DNA of 64,000 nt from Mesorhizobium australicum WSM2073. Its GTDB lineage: Bacteria > Pseudomonadota > Alphaproteobacteria > Rhizobiales > Rhizobiaceae. Each line of letters starts with the position of its first letter. Position 1 is the first letter of the stretch. The translations under genes were made by a program, and so were the position numbers. The notes beneath the pieces were generated by a model, which saw only the letters and a program-made list of their open reading frames with translations, had not been told where the DNA came from and made no database searches. This document shows positions 7,852 to 15,721 of the stretch, piece by piece. Location: positions 3,548,001-3,612,000 of the forward strand of contig NC_019973.1 in the NCBI RefSeq assembly GCF_000230995.2, in the 5' to 3' direction.

Positions 7852-8974
7852 AGGCAGAACAATCGAACTTGGTTGGACAGAAGGCAAGCGTACCCGCTTC
7901 CACGCCGTCTGGCTGCGCGACAACGCGCTTGACGACAAGACGCGCAGCGCCGGCAATGGCCAACGCCTGATCACCATCCTCGACATTCCGGCGAAGACGA
8001 GAATTGGCGCTGCCGCCATCAAGGCCGGAGCGCTGGAGATCAGCTTCGAGCCGGAGGGAAAAACGGTCAGCTTTCCCGCCCAATGGCTGCGTGCGAACGC
8101 CTATGATCGCGACGAGACACGCCAGCCTGGTTGGACAGGCGATGTCATCCAGCGCTGGACCAGGGCGACGATGCAGAACGCGGTGCCGCGCGCCAGCTAT
8201 CCGGCGGCCTTGCATGGCCGCGGTGTCCTGCGCGAATGGCTTTCGGCGGTGAGGACTTATGGTTTTGCGGTGATGGACGGGCTGCCGGCCGAATCCGGGG
8301 CGCTGTGCAAGGTGTCCGACCTGTTCGGCTATATCAGGGAGACCAATTACGGGCGCTGGTTCGAAGTGCGCGCCGAGGTCAACCCGAACAATCTCGCCTA
8401 CACCAATCTCGGCCTGCAGGCGCATACCGACAATCCCTATCGCGATCCGGTGCCGACGCTGCAGATCCTGTCCTGCATCGAGAACACGGTGGAGGGCGGT
8501 GAATCCAGCGTCGTCGACGGCTTTGCCGTCGCGGCCGCTCTTCAAACGGAAAATCCCGAAGGTTTTCGGCTGTTGAGTTCCCATGCGGCGCGGTTCGAAT
8601 ATGCGGGGTCGTCCGGCGTGCGGCTGCAGGCGAAGCGCCCGATGATCGAGCTTGGACCCGACGGCGAACTGATCTGCATCCGCTTCAACAACCGTTCGCT
8701 GGCGCCGACCGTCGACGTGTCGTTCGCCGAGATGGGCGCTTATTATGCCGCCTACCGCCGCTTCGCCGAGCTGATCGAGGATCCATCCTTCGAAGTCACC
8801 TTCAAGCTCGAGCCCGGCCAGGCCTTCATCGTCGACAACACCCGCGTCATGCATGCCCGCAAGGCGTTTTCCGGCACCGGCAAGCGCTGGCTGCAGGGAT
8901 GCTACGCCGACAAGGACGGCCTGTTGTCGACGCTCGCGGCGATCGAACACGGCTTCAAGGAGGCCGCGGAATGA
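7823..8974 (+). CDS. Fe(II)/2-oxoglutarate dioxygenase, gamma-butyrobetaine hydroxylase-like (candidate TmpA)
   Basis: This 383-residue enzyme belongs to the gamma-butyrobetaine/trimethyllysine hydroxylase family and uses iron, oxygen and 2-oxoglutarate. An N-terminal GBBH-like domain (about residues 5-95) precedes the TauD/TfdA core. The iron ligands are H201 and D203 (QAHTDNP) and H344 (VMHARK); R355 should bind 2-oxoglutarate. The N-terminal domain has WLRDNALDD where zinc-binding family members have Cys residues, so that zinc site appears lost. The next gene, overlapping by 4 bp, is an HD-domain oxygenase of the PhnZ/TmpB type. The pair therefore suggests hydroxylation of 2-(trimethylammonio)ethylphosphonate rather than carnitine synthesis. 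That substrate is inferred, not shown. Confidence 0.85.
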   Translation: MLTHVLVGDEGRTIELGWTEGKRTRFHAVWLRDNALDDKTRSAGNGQRLITILDIPAKTRIGAAAIKAGALEISFEPEGKTVSFPAQWLRANAYDRDETRQPGWTGDVIQRWTRATMQNAVPRASYPAALHGRGVLREWLSAVRTYGFAVMDGLPAESGALCKVSDLFGYIRETNYGRWFEVRAEVNPNNLAYTNLGLQAHTDNPYRDPVPTLQILSCIENTVEGGESSVVDGFAVAAALQTENPEGFRLLSSHAARFEYAGSSGVRLQAKRPMIELGPDGELICIRFNNRSLAPTVDVSFAEMGAYYAAYRRFAELIEDPSFEVTFKLEPGQAFIVDNTRVMHARKAFSGTGKRWLQGCYADKDGLLSTLAAIEHGFKEAAE

Positions 8975-9555
8975 TCGGCCAGGATCTGAACGCGGACACC
9001 ATCGTCGAATTCATCGCCGACATTTTTGAGCGCCGGGGCGCCGAATCCTATCTCGGCGAGCCGGTGACGATGTCCGAGCATATGCTGCAAGGGGCTTGGC
9101 TGGCGGAACAGGATGGAGCCCCAGACGTGCTGGTGGCCGCCGCGCTGCTGCACGACATCGGCCATTACACCAGCGAGTTCGGCACCTATTCGCCTGACGA
9201 TGTCGAGGACAAGCACCATGACGAGGCCGGCGGCGAAGTGCTGGCGCCGTTCTTCCCGCCTGTCATCGTCGAGTGCGTCCGGCTGCACGTTGCCGCCAAG
9301 CGCTATCTCTGCGCCGCCGACCCGACCTATTTCTCCAGGCTGTCGCCGGCTTCGGTTCATACCTTGTCGCTGCAGGGCGGACCGATGAGTGCCGACGAGG
9401 TGGCTGCGTTCCGCGAGAACCCGTTCCATGAGGAAGCGGTGCGGGTTCGCATCTGGGACGAGGGCGGCAAGGTCGCCAATATGCGGACGCGGGCGTTTCG
9501 CGACTATGTGCCGTTGCTGCAGCGCGTCGTGCACGACTTCGCCAATCGGCCCTGA
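8971..9555 (+). CDS. HD-domain mixed-valent di-iron oxygenase (PhnZ/TmpB-like)
   Basis: This 194-residue HD-domain protein has likely metal ligands H37, H61-D62 (LLHDIGHY), H83, H106 and D163. The spacing matches PhnZ (recalled as H34, H58-D59, H80, H104, D161). Y27 and E30 in SYLGE match the PhnZ substrate-lid pair Tyr-x-x-Glu. Such enzymes oxidatively cleave the C-P bond of 1-hydroxyphosphonates. With the preceding dioxygenase, the predicted reaction converts 1-hydroxy-2-(trimethylammonio)ethylphosphonate to glycine betaine and phosphate. Its ATG overlaps the dioxygenase stop as ATGA. An automated annotation would probably just say HD-domain phosphohydrolase. Confidence 0.85.
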   Translation: MIGQDLNADTIVEFIADIFERRGAESYLGEPVTMSEHMLQGAWLAEQDGAPDVLVAAALLHDIGHYTSEFGTYSPDDVEDKHHDEAGGEVLAPFFPPVIVECVRLHVAAKRYLCAADPTYFSRLSPASVHTLSLQGGPMSADEVAAFRENPFHEEAVRVRIWDEGGKVANMRTRAFRDYVPLLQRVVHDFANRP

Positions 9556-9583
9556 CGAGACCAATGATCAGGAGGAGACAGCC

Positions 9584-9778
9584 ATGTGCTTCTGCTTCGA
9601 CGGCGAAAGCGCGGTGGCGGCATACCGGCCCTGCCGCGAGCGTTTGGCTGACGAGGGCGTTTTCACGCCATCGCCGACCAGCCCCAGCGGCGAACTCGCC
9701 GCTGCCGCCTTGTTCGACGTCGCCGACGCGGGACAGGTTCACCGTGTCGATGCGGGAGACGCGACCTATCCCTTGTGA
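9584..9778 (+). CDS. Small ORF with strong RBS, possibly a truncated gene
   Basis: A 64-residue frame starts 29 bp after the HD-domain gene, behind a near-perfect Shine-Dalgarno (AGGAGGAGA). It begins MCFCFDGESAVAAYR and has no domain I recognise. It ends inside the last 13 bp of the convergent flavin monooxygenase gene. It may be a real small protein of the oxygenase operon, or the 5' remnant of a longer gene lost by rearrangement at the junction with the monooxygenase. Confidence 0.45.
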   Translation: MCFCFDGESAVAAYRPCRERLADEGVFTPSPTSPSGELAAAALFDVADAGQVHRVDAGDATYPL

Positions 9779-11574
9779 TGGACCTGCTGCAGCCCGTAGA
9801 CTGGTGTCGGCAAGCCAACCTGCCGGGCTTTGAGCTGCAGCGCCAGATATTGCGAATAGTGGCGTGACTGATGGAGGTTGCCGCCATGGAACCACAGCGC
9901 CTCCTGCTGGGTCGGCTTCCACATGTTGCGCTGCTCGCCTTCCCAGGGGCCGGGATCCTTGGCGGTGTTGGAGCCAAGGCCCCAGACCTTGCCGACCTTG
10001 TCAGCCACCTCCTGCGAGATGAGGTCCGCCGCCCATCCGTTCATCGAGCCGTAGCCTGTGGCGTAGATCACGAGATCGGCCGGCAATTCGGTGCCATCGG
10101 CGAATTTGACGCCGGTTTGCGTCAATTCCCGCACCGCCGCACCTGGTCCGCTCTTGAGCTTGATCGAGCCGTCTATGACCAGGTCGCAGGCGCCGACATC
10201 GATGTAGTAACCCGAACCCCGGCGCAGATATTTCATGAACAGGCCTGAGCCGTCATCGCCCCAGTCGAGCAGGAAGCCGGCCTTTTCCAGGTCCGCGTAG
10301 AACTTCGCGTCGCGTTCCTTCATCTGCTGGTAAAGCGGGATCTGGAACTCGTGCAGGATGCGATAGGGCAGGGAGGCGAAGATCAGGTCGGCCTTGCGCG
10401 TCGTCATGCCGTTCTCCACCGCCTGCTCGGAATAGAGTGCGCTGAGCCCGATATCCATCAGTGTGTCGGACTTGACGATATGGGTGGAGGAGCGCTGCAC
10501 CATGGTAACGTCCGCGCCTCTCTCCCAGAGAGCCGCGCAGATGTCGTGGGCGGAGTTGTTGGAGCCGATGACCACGACCTTCTTGCCGCGATATTTGTCG
10601 GGGCCGGGATGGGTCGAGGAATGCTGCTGCTCGCCCTTGAAGATGTCCTGGCCCTTGTATTTCGGCCAGTTCGCCTTGCCGGACATGCCGGTGGCCAGCA
10701 CCAACTGCTTGGGCTTGAGCACGATCTCTTCGCCGTCTCGCTCGACCACGACGGTCCATTCCTTGGCCGTCTCGTCGTATTTCGCGGATTTAGCCGAGGT
10801 GGAGGACCAGTAGTTCAGCTCCATCACCTTCGTGTACATCTCCAGCCAGTCGCCGATCTTGTCCTTCGGGGCGAAGACCGGCCAGTTCTTGGGGAAGTCG
10901 ATATAGGGCAGATGGTCGTACCAGACCGGATCGTGCAGGCAGAGCGACTTGTAGCGCTTGCGCCAGGAATCGCCGGGACGCTCGTTCTTCTCAATGATGA
11001 TGGCCGATACGCCGAGCTGGCGCAGGCGCGCGCCGAGCGCAATGCCGCCCTGGCCACCGCCGATGATCACGACATAAGGCTGCTTGCCGCGGCCGAGTTC
11101 GGCGATCTCGTCATCACGCTCCTCGCGCCAGGATTTCCTGTCCTTGCCGTGACCGTGCTTGGCGCCGAGCGGCCGATTGAAACCGGCCTTCTCCTCATGG
11201 CCCTTGAGTTCGGCCATGGTGGTGAGCAAGGTCCAGATCAGGTCGCCCTTGAACCGCACCAGGCCGAAGCCGCGCGCCACCTCGGTCTCGAAGGTGATCC
11301 AGGCGGTGGTGACGCCGTCCGCCTCGGTCGCCTCCTCGCCTTCGGCCACCCTCCAGTCGCTCGGCCGGGTTCCAGCCAGCGTCGCTTTCAGCATGTCGCG
11401 GACCTGCTCCTGGCCCTCCATCGTCCTGAGATTCCAGGTGAAGGTGACGAGGTCGCGCCAGTAGCAATCCGCCTGGAAACAGTTGACCGCCGCGTCGATG
11501 TCGCCGGTCTCCAGCGCCTTGCCAAGCTTGTCGAGCAGGGCCTGCGCCTTCGTGGTGGGTGTTCTCTCGAGCAT
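9766..11574 (-). CDS. Flavin-containing monooxygenase with N-terminal NTF2-like domain
   Basis: The 602-residue protein joins an N-terminal SnoaL/NTF2-like domain (about residues 5-130) to a two-Rossmann flavoprotein monooxygenase. GGGQGG (172-177) binds FAD and GSNNSAHD (337-344) is the NADPH-binding loop. Between them FKGEQQHSS (from 312) fits the FMO fingerprint FxGxxxH. Such enzymes oxidise N, S or carbonyl groups of small molecules. The ATG at 11574 has GGAGGAG six bases upstream; the frame stays open 44 codons further but without support. It converges on the oxygenase cluster. A role in methylated-amine chemistry is possible but only from position. Confidence 0.9.
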   Translation of the reverse strand: MLERTPTTKAQALLDKLGKALETGDIDAAVNCFQADCYWRDLVTFTWNLRTMEGQEQVRDMLKATLAGTRPSDWRVAEGEEATEADGVTTAWITFETEVARGFGLVRFKGDLIWTLLTTMAELKGHEEKAGFNRPLGAKHGHGKDRKSWREERDDEIAELGRGKQPYVVIIGGGQGGIALGARLRQLGVSAIIIEKNERPGDSWRKRYKSLCLHDPVWYDHLPYIDFPKNWPVFAPKDKIGDWLEMYTKVMELNYWSSTSAKSAKYDETAKEWTVVVERDGEEIVLKPKQLVLATGMSGKANWPKYKGQDIFKGEQQHSSTHPGPDKYRGKKVVVIGSNNSAHDICAALWERGADVTMVQRSSTHIVKSDTLMDIGLSALYSEQAVENGMTTRKADLIFASLPYRILHEFQIPLYQQMKERDAKFYADLEKAGFLLDWGDDGSGLFMKYLRRGSGYYIDVGACDLVIDGSIKLKSGPGAAVRELTQTGVKFADGTELPADLVIYATGYGSMNGWAADLISQEVADKVGKVWGLGSNTAKDPGPWEGEQRNMWKPTQQEALWFHGGNLHQSRHYSQYLALQLKARQVGLPTPVYGLQQVHHKG

Positions 11575-11812
11575 GGTTTCTCCTCCGGTTGTCGGTTTCC
11601 AAGAACGCCTGTTCAGGCTTCCACTGGAACAGCAAGCGGCCGGCCAGGACCTCCCTGCCTGGGGATGGGGCTCCCATTCGCCGGCAACGCGTCTCCTCCC
11701 AGGCACGTCGTCAGCCCGGCATAGTGGTGCGTCGATGGGATGGGCTCAACTGTACTATGGTAGCGCGCGGCGGAGCCGATCTCACGGCTGAGTGAATTCG
11801 TGCGGTACCCCA

Positions 11813-11842
11813 TTGACGACCCCGCGACTTCGCCTTTATGGT
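11813..11842 (+). promoter_or_regulatory. Candidate ilv promoter
   Basis: TTGACG at 11813-11818 and TATGGT at 11837-11842, 18 bp apart, are reasonable -35 and -10 boxes. Transcription would start at about 11849-11851, on or next to the ATG of the leader peptide. The preceding stretch 11575-11812 holds no gene that I can support. Confidence 0.4.
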
Positions 11843-11850
11843 CCGCCACC

Positions 11851-11901
11851 ATGAAAACGGCACTCATTCTCGTAGGAAGGCGCGTGGGCAAGGCGGTGTA
11901 A
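11851..11901 (+). CDS. ilv leader peptide (attenuator)
   Basis: The 16-residue ORF reads MKTALILVGRRVGKAV, with Leu, Ile, Leu, Val, Val and Val codons: the products of the pathway encoded downstream. It lies 118 bp before ilvB and is followed by alternative hairpins and an intrinsic terminator. The arrangement is that of branched-chain amino acid attenuators, where ribosome stalling at scarce Leu/Ile/Val-tRNA codons prevents terminator formation. No Shine-Dalgarno precedes the ATG. The predicted transcription start is at the ATG itself, so the leader may be translated from a leaderless RNA, as reported for the S. meliloti trpL leader. Confidence 0.85.
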   Translation: MKTALILVGRRVGKAV

Positions 11902-11956
11902 CCGCCGGGCGAAAACCCCCCATGCGCAGACACAGGCTCCCTCGGGGGCCTTTTTT
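11892..11956 (+). terminator. ilv attenuator hairpins and intrinsic terminator
   Basis: A perfect pause hairpin GGCGGT-GTA-ACCGCC (11892-11906) overlaps the leader stop codon. The terminator stem AGGCTCC/GGGGCCT with a CTCG loop (11934-11951) ends in six T residues (11951-11956). A C-run at 11915-11921 can instead pair with the G-run at 11944-11948 and would act as the antiterminator. These are the parts expected of a transcription attenuator before ilvB. Confidence 0.85.
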
Positions 11957-12019
11957 ATTGCCTGAAACACGACTAAACGACCAGCAACGCCCAATGGCGG
12001 ACAGTACGGGACCAGACCG

Positions 12020-13816
12020 ATGAGCAATGGACAGAACGAGCGGCGCGAGATGGCAGGTAGGGAAATGACCGGCGCCGAAATGGTGGTGCAGGCGCTGAAG
12101 GACAATGGCGTCAAGCATGTCTTCGGTTATCCCGGCGGCGCCGTTCTCCCGATCTATGACGAGATCTTCCAGCAGGACGAGGTCGAGCACATCCTCGTGC
12201 GGCACGAGCAGGGCGCCGGCCATGCGGCAGAGGGATATGCGCGGTCGACCGGCAAGGCCGGCGTCATGCTGGTGACATCGGGTCCCGGCGCCACCAATGC
12301 GGTGACGCCGCTGCAGGATGCGCTGATGGATTCGATCCCGCTGGTCTGCCTGACCGGTCAGGTGCCGACCTCGCTCATCGGCTCCGACGCGTTCCAGGAA
12401 TGCGACACGGTCGGCATTACGCGGCCCTGCACCAAGCACAACTGGCTGGTGAAGGACGTCAACGAACTCGCCGCGACCATCCACGAGGCGTTCCATGTCG
12501 CGACGACCGGCCGTCCCGGTCCGGTCGTGGTCGACATCCCGAAGGACGTGCAGTTCGCCAAGGGCTTTTATGTGCCGCCGCAGATCGCGCCGCGCACCAG
12601 CTACCAGCCCAAGGTCCAGGGCGACCTGGAGAAGATCAAGGCGGCGGTCGAACTGATGGCCGGCGCCAGGAAACCGGTGATCTATTCGGGCGGCGGTGTC
12701 ATCAATTCCGGCCCTGAAGCGAGCCATCTCTTGCGCGAACTGGTCGACCTCGCCGGTTTCCCGATCACCTCGACGCTGATGGGGCTCGGCGCCTACCCGG
12801 CGTCGGGCAAGAACTGGCTCGGCATGCTCGGCATGCACGGCACCTACGAAGCCAACATGGCCATGCATGACTGCGACGTCATGCTCTGCATCGGCGCGCG
12901 CTTCGACGACCGTATCACCGGCAGGCTGAATGCGTTCTCGCCGAACTCGCGCAAGATCCACATCGATATCGATCCGTCCTCGATCAACAAGAACGTCCAC
13001 ACCGAAGTGCCCATCATCGGTGATGTCGGGCGGGTGCTGGAAGACATGGTGCGGCTGTGGCGGGCAACCGCCAAGGCCGACAAGAAGGCGCTCTACCCCT
13101 GGTGGGAGCAGATCGCCAAATGGCGCGGGCGCGATTCACTCGCCTTCAAGATGAACAACGACGTGATCATGCCGCAATACGCCATCCAGCGGCTCTACGA
13201 GCTGACCAAGGACATGGATACCTACATCACCACCGAGGTCGGCCAGCACCAGATGTGGGCGGCGCAGCATTATCATTTCGAGAAGCCGAACCGCTGGATG
13301 ACCTCGGGCGGGCTGGGCACGATGGGCTACGGCCTGCCTGCCGCGCTCGGCGTGCAGATCGCGCATCCCGATGCGCTGGTCGTCGATATTGCCGGCGATG
13401 CTTCGGTGCAGATGACCATGCAGGAGATGAGCGCCGCCGTGCAGCACGACGCGCCGATCAAGATCTTCATCCTCAACAACCAGTATATGGGCATGGTGCG
13501 CCAGTGGCAGCAGCTGCTGCACGGCAATCGGTTGTCGCACTCCTACACCGAAGCGATGCCCGATTTCGTCAAGCTGGCCGAGGCCTATGGCGGCCATGGC
13601 ATTCGCTGCGACAAGCCAGACGAACTGGATGACGCGATCAAGGAGATGATCTCGGTCAGGAAACCGGTGCTGTTCGACTGCCGCGTGGCGACGCTCGCCA
13701 ACTGCTTCCCGATGATCCCGTCTGGCAAGGCGCATAACGAGATGCTGTTGCCGGACGAGGCCACCGACGAGGTAGTGGCCAATGCAATCGACGCCAAGGG
13801 CAGGGAACTGGTGTAG
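12020..13816 (+). CDS. ilvB: Acetolactate synthase large (catalytic) subunit
   Basis: The thiamine-diphosphate enzyme condenses two pyruvates, or pyruvate and 2-oxobutyrate, in the first common step of Val/Leu/Ile synthesis. The catalytic Glu is E63 in RHEQGAGHAAEGYA. The ThDP/Mg motif starts at GDASVQM (about residue 459) and ends at ILNNQYMGM; most family members have GDG where this has GDA. The 598 residues fit the family. It is followed 78 bp later by the regulatory subunit and is controlled by the attenuator at 11851-11956. The ATG at 12020 is used; MTGAEMVVQ at 12065, with GGTAGGGA before it, is an alternative start. Also named ilvI. Confidence 0.95.
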   Translation: MSNGQNERREMAGREMTGAEMVVQALKDNGVKHVFGYPGGAVLPIYDEIFQQDEVEHILVRHEQGAGHAAEGYARSTGKAGVMLVTSGPGATNAVTPLQDALMDSIPLVCLTGQVPTSLIGSDAFQECDTVGITRPCTKHNWLVKDVNELAATIHEAFHVATTGRPGPVVVDIPKDVQFAKGFYVPPQIAPRTSYQPKVQGDLEKIKAAVELMAGARKPVIYSGGGVINSGPEASHLLRELVDLAGFPITSTLMGLGAYPASGKNWLGMLGMHGTYEANMAMHDCDVMLCIGARFDDRITGRLNAFSPNSRKIHIDIDPSSINKNVHTEVPIIGDVGRVLEDMVRLWRATAKADKKALYPWWEQIAKWRGRDSLAFKMNNDVIMPQYAIQRLYELTKDMDTYITTEVGQHQMWAAQHYHFEKPNRWMTSGGLGTMGYGLPAALGVQIAHPDALVVDIAGDASVQMTMQEMSAAVQHDAPIKIFILNNQYMGMVRQWQQLLHGNRLSHSYTEAMPDFVKLAEAYGGHGIRCDKPDELDDAIKEMISVRKPVLFDCRVATLANCFPMIPSGKAHNEMLLPDEATDEVVANAIDAKGRELV

Positions 13817-13894
13817 ACGACGGACCGGGGCAGGGCTTGTCAAGATAAGCCGTGCGGAAACAGATAGTTAGATCAAGAATTTGAGATTCATGTC

Positions 13895-14470
13895 ATGAAC
13901 GCACAGCACCTTCAACCCACCGGTTCCGCCTACTTCATCGCCAAGGAAACGGAACGGCCGGAAAACCACACGCTTTCCGTGCTGGTCGATAACGAACCGG
14001 GCGTGCTCGCCCGGGTCATCGGCCTGTTTTCCGGGCGTGGCTACAACATCGAGAGCCTGACCGTCTCGGAAACCGAGCATGAAAAACACCTGTCGCGCAT
14101 CACCATCGTGACGCGCGGCACGCCGCATGTGCTGGAGCAGATCAAGCATCAGCTCGAGCGCATCGTGCCGGTGCATCGCGTGGTCGATCTCACCGTGCGT
14201 TCGCACGAGTTCGGACAGGAGCGGCCGCTGGAACGGGAACTGGCGCTGGTCAAGGTTGCCGGCACCGGCGAGGCCCGGGTCGAGGCGCTCAGGCTCGCCG
14301 ACGCGTTCCGCGCCAGCGTCATCGACGCCAACACCGAGCATTTTATCTTCGAGATCACCGGCAAGGGCTCCAAGCTCGACCAGTTCATCGCCATTATGAA
14401 GCCGCTCGGCCTGGTCGAGATCTGCCGCACCGGCGTGGCAGCCATGAACCGCGGCCCGCAGGGGATGTAG
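13895..14470 (+). CDS. ilvN: Acetolactate synthase small (regulatory) subunit
   Basis: The 191-residue subunit binds valine and gives feedback inhibition of the catalytic subunit encoded just upstream. An ACT domain (about residues 26-100, HTLSVLVDNEPGVLARV and the GYNIESLTV strand) is followed by the ALS small-subunit C-terminal domain with the EITG segment near the end. The gap to ilvB is 78 bp with no terminator, so both genes should share the attenuated transcript. Also named ilvH. Confidence 0.95.
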   Translation: MNAQHLQPTGSAYFIAKETERPENHTLSVLVDNEPGVLARVIGLFSGRGYNIESLTVSETEHEKHLSRITIVTRGTPHVLEQIKHQLERIVPVHRVVDLTVRSHEFGQERPLERELALVKVAGTGEARVEALRLADAFRASVIDANTEHFIFEITGKGSKLDQFIAIMKPLGLVEICRTGVAAMNRGPQGM

Positions 14471-14546
14471 CAGTCATACGAAATTAAAGTTCAGCAATCA
14501 CGGTCGGGCGAGGCGATCCGAAAAGCGAACTGAGACTTGGTGGCGC

Positions 14547-14783
14547 ATGACCCCACGACAAGATCTGGTGATACATGTGATGATGTACGCACTGATCGCA
14601 TACTCGATCTGGGTGCTTGCCCACGGCTGGGTGACGATGACAGTCCCAGCCTTACGAGGCAATGAATGGGTTGCCTATGCGGATAATCCAACCAGATTCT
14701 GGGACCTGATCTTCTTCCACGCGGGGTCCATTGTCATCTTCAGTTGGCTTCTCTGGGCTCTGAAGTATCGCCGTCGGAACTGA
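14547..14783 (+). CDS. Small two-helix membrane protein
   Basis: The 78-residue protein has two likely membrane helices (about residues 10-32 and 54-73) and a basic tail (KYRRRN). I recognise no family. The ribosome binding site is weak (GGTGG). It lies between ilvN and a LysE-type exporter in the same direction, 76 bp from the former. The clean membrane topology and in-phase codon use make it likely real, but its function is unknown. Confidence 0.65.
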   Translation: MTPRQDLVIHVMMYALIAYSIWVLAHGWVTMTVPALRGNEWVAYADNPTRFWDLIFFHAGSIVIFSWLLWALKYRRRN

Positions 14784-14895
14784 CGCGCCGCTGGCCGTAC
14801 AGGCGGATCACTGCGGCGCGCATTGGACCACTCGAATGACGTTGCGTCCGGCGCCCGGTCGATTTAAGTCAGTATTGCTGACCTTTGGAGCCGTC

Positions 14896-15492
14896 ATGAC
14901 CCTCGACGCCTTCCTTGCCCTGCTGCTCTACGCCCTGGTGACCTCGGTCACGCCGGGCCCGAACAACTTTATGCTGCTGGCGTCGGGCGTGAATTTCGGC
15001 ATCGTGCGGACTATCCCGCATATGCTCGGCATCAGCATCGGATTTCTCGTCCTTTTGCTTGCCGTCGGCTTCGGGCTTGGGGCGGTGCTGACCGCGTTCC
15101 CCGCGCTGCACACCGGGCTTAAGATCGCCGGCGCCGTCTATCTGCTCTACCTGGCCTGGAAGATTGCCATGTCCCGCTCGCTCAGCGGCAAGGGCGAGAC
15201 GGATGCGCGGCCGATGCGATTCATCGATGCGGCGGCCTTCCAGTGGGTCAACCCCAAGGCTTGGGTGATGGCAATCACCGCGATGGCCGTCTATACCAAT
15301 CCCGAACGGCCATTCTTGTCCGTCATTCTGATCGGCGTGGCCTTCACCGTGGTCAATCTTCCCAGCGTCTCGGTCTGGGCCGGATTCGGCACGGCACTGC
15401 GCGGCTTCCTGTCCGACCCGGTGCGGTTGAAATGGTTCAACATCGCCATGGGCGTGCTGCTGGCGGCGACGCTTTGGCCGATGCTGCGCTAG
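14896..15492 (+). CDS. LysE/RhtB-family amino acid exporter
   Basis: This is a 198-residue inner-membrane exporter of the LysE/RhtB family, with about six helices. The N-terminal TSVTPGPNNFMLLASG segment is the family signature, and FQWVNPKAW is the second conserved segment. I chose the ATG at 14896, which has GGAG five bases upstream; an in-frame ATG at 14836 would add 20 residues not found in the family. The substrate, probably a neutral or basic amino acid, cannot be inferred. The nearby ilv genes may be coincidental. Confidence 0.88.
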   Translation: MTLDAFLALLLYALVTSVTPGPNNFMLLASGVNFGIVRTIPHMLGISIGFLVLLLAVGFGLGAVLTAFPALHTGLKIAGAVYLLYLAWKIAMSRSLSGKGETDARPMRFIDAAAFQWVNPKAWVMAITAMAVYTNPERPFLSVILIGVAFTVVNLPSVSVWAGFGTALRGFLSDPVRLKWFNIAMGVLLAATLWPMLR

Positions 15493-15558
15493 ATAAGGCT
15501 GCCCTCTCGGAGGCCATTTTTCCGAGCCCATCCGGCTTCCGGCTTTGAGGATAGCCGG

Positions 15559-15583
15559 CTGCACAGCTATTGTGCAGTGCACA
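15559..15583. promoter_or_regulatory. Overlapping palindromes upstream of the RND efflux genes
   Basis: CTGCACA-N5-TGTGCAG (15559-15577) overlaps TGTGCA-G-TGCACA (15571-15583), giving three TGTGCA-type half-sites. They lie about 140 bp before the efflux adaptor gene in the 229-bp gap after the LysE gene. This would suit a dimeric repressor or activator of the pump; no regulator gene is adjacent. Confidence 0.45.
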
Positions 15584-15721
15584 TTAAATCTTCGTAATGC
15601 CGTGTTTTGGCCCTTTTCCGACAAACCCGCGTCCTATCTATTCGGCGAAATCGCGGCAGTGAGCCGGGAATTGCGCTAGAATACGACCACCTGGCTATGG
15701 CGTGTCGGACGGAGAGGTCTT

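Noticed and set aside
10351..11724. Long open frame (457 codons) on the plus strand over the flavin monooxygenase
   Set aside because: It is antisense to a clear two-Rossmann flavoprotein with a perfect ribosome site and has no recognisable motif. Long antisense frames are common in GC-rich genes.
11838..12023. 61-codon plus-strand frame overlapping the ilv leader
   Set aside because: It reads through the attenuator hairpins and the start of ilvB, and lacks a ribosome site; the 16-codon leader with Leu/Ile/Val codons explains the region better.
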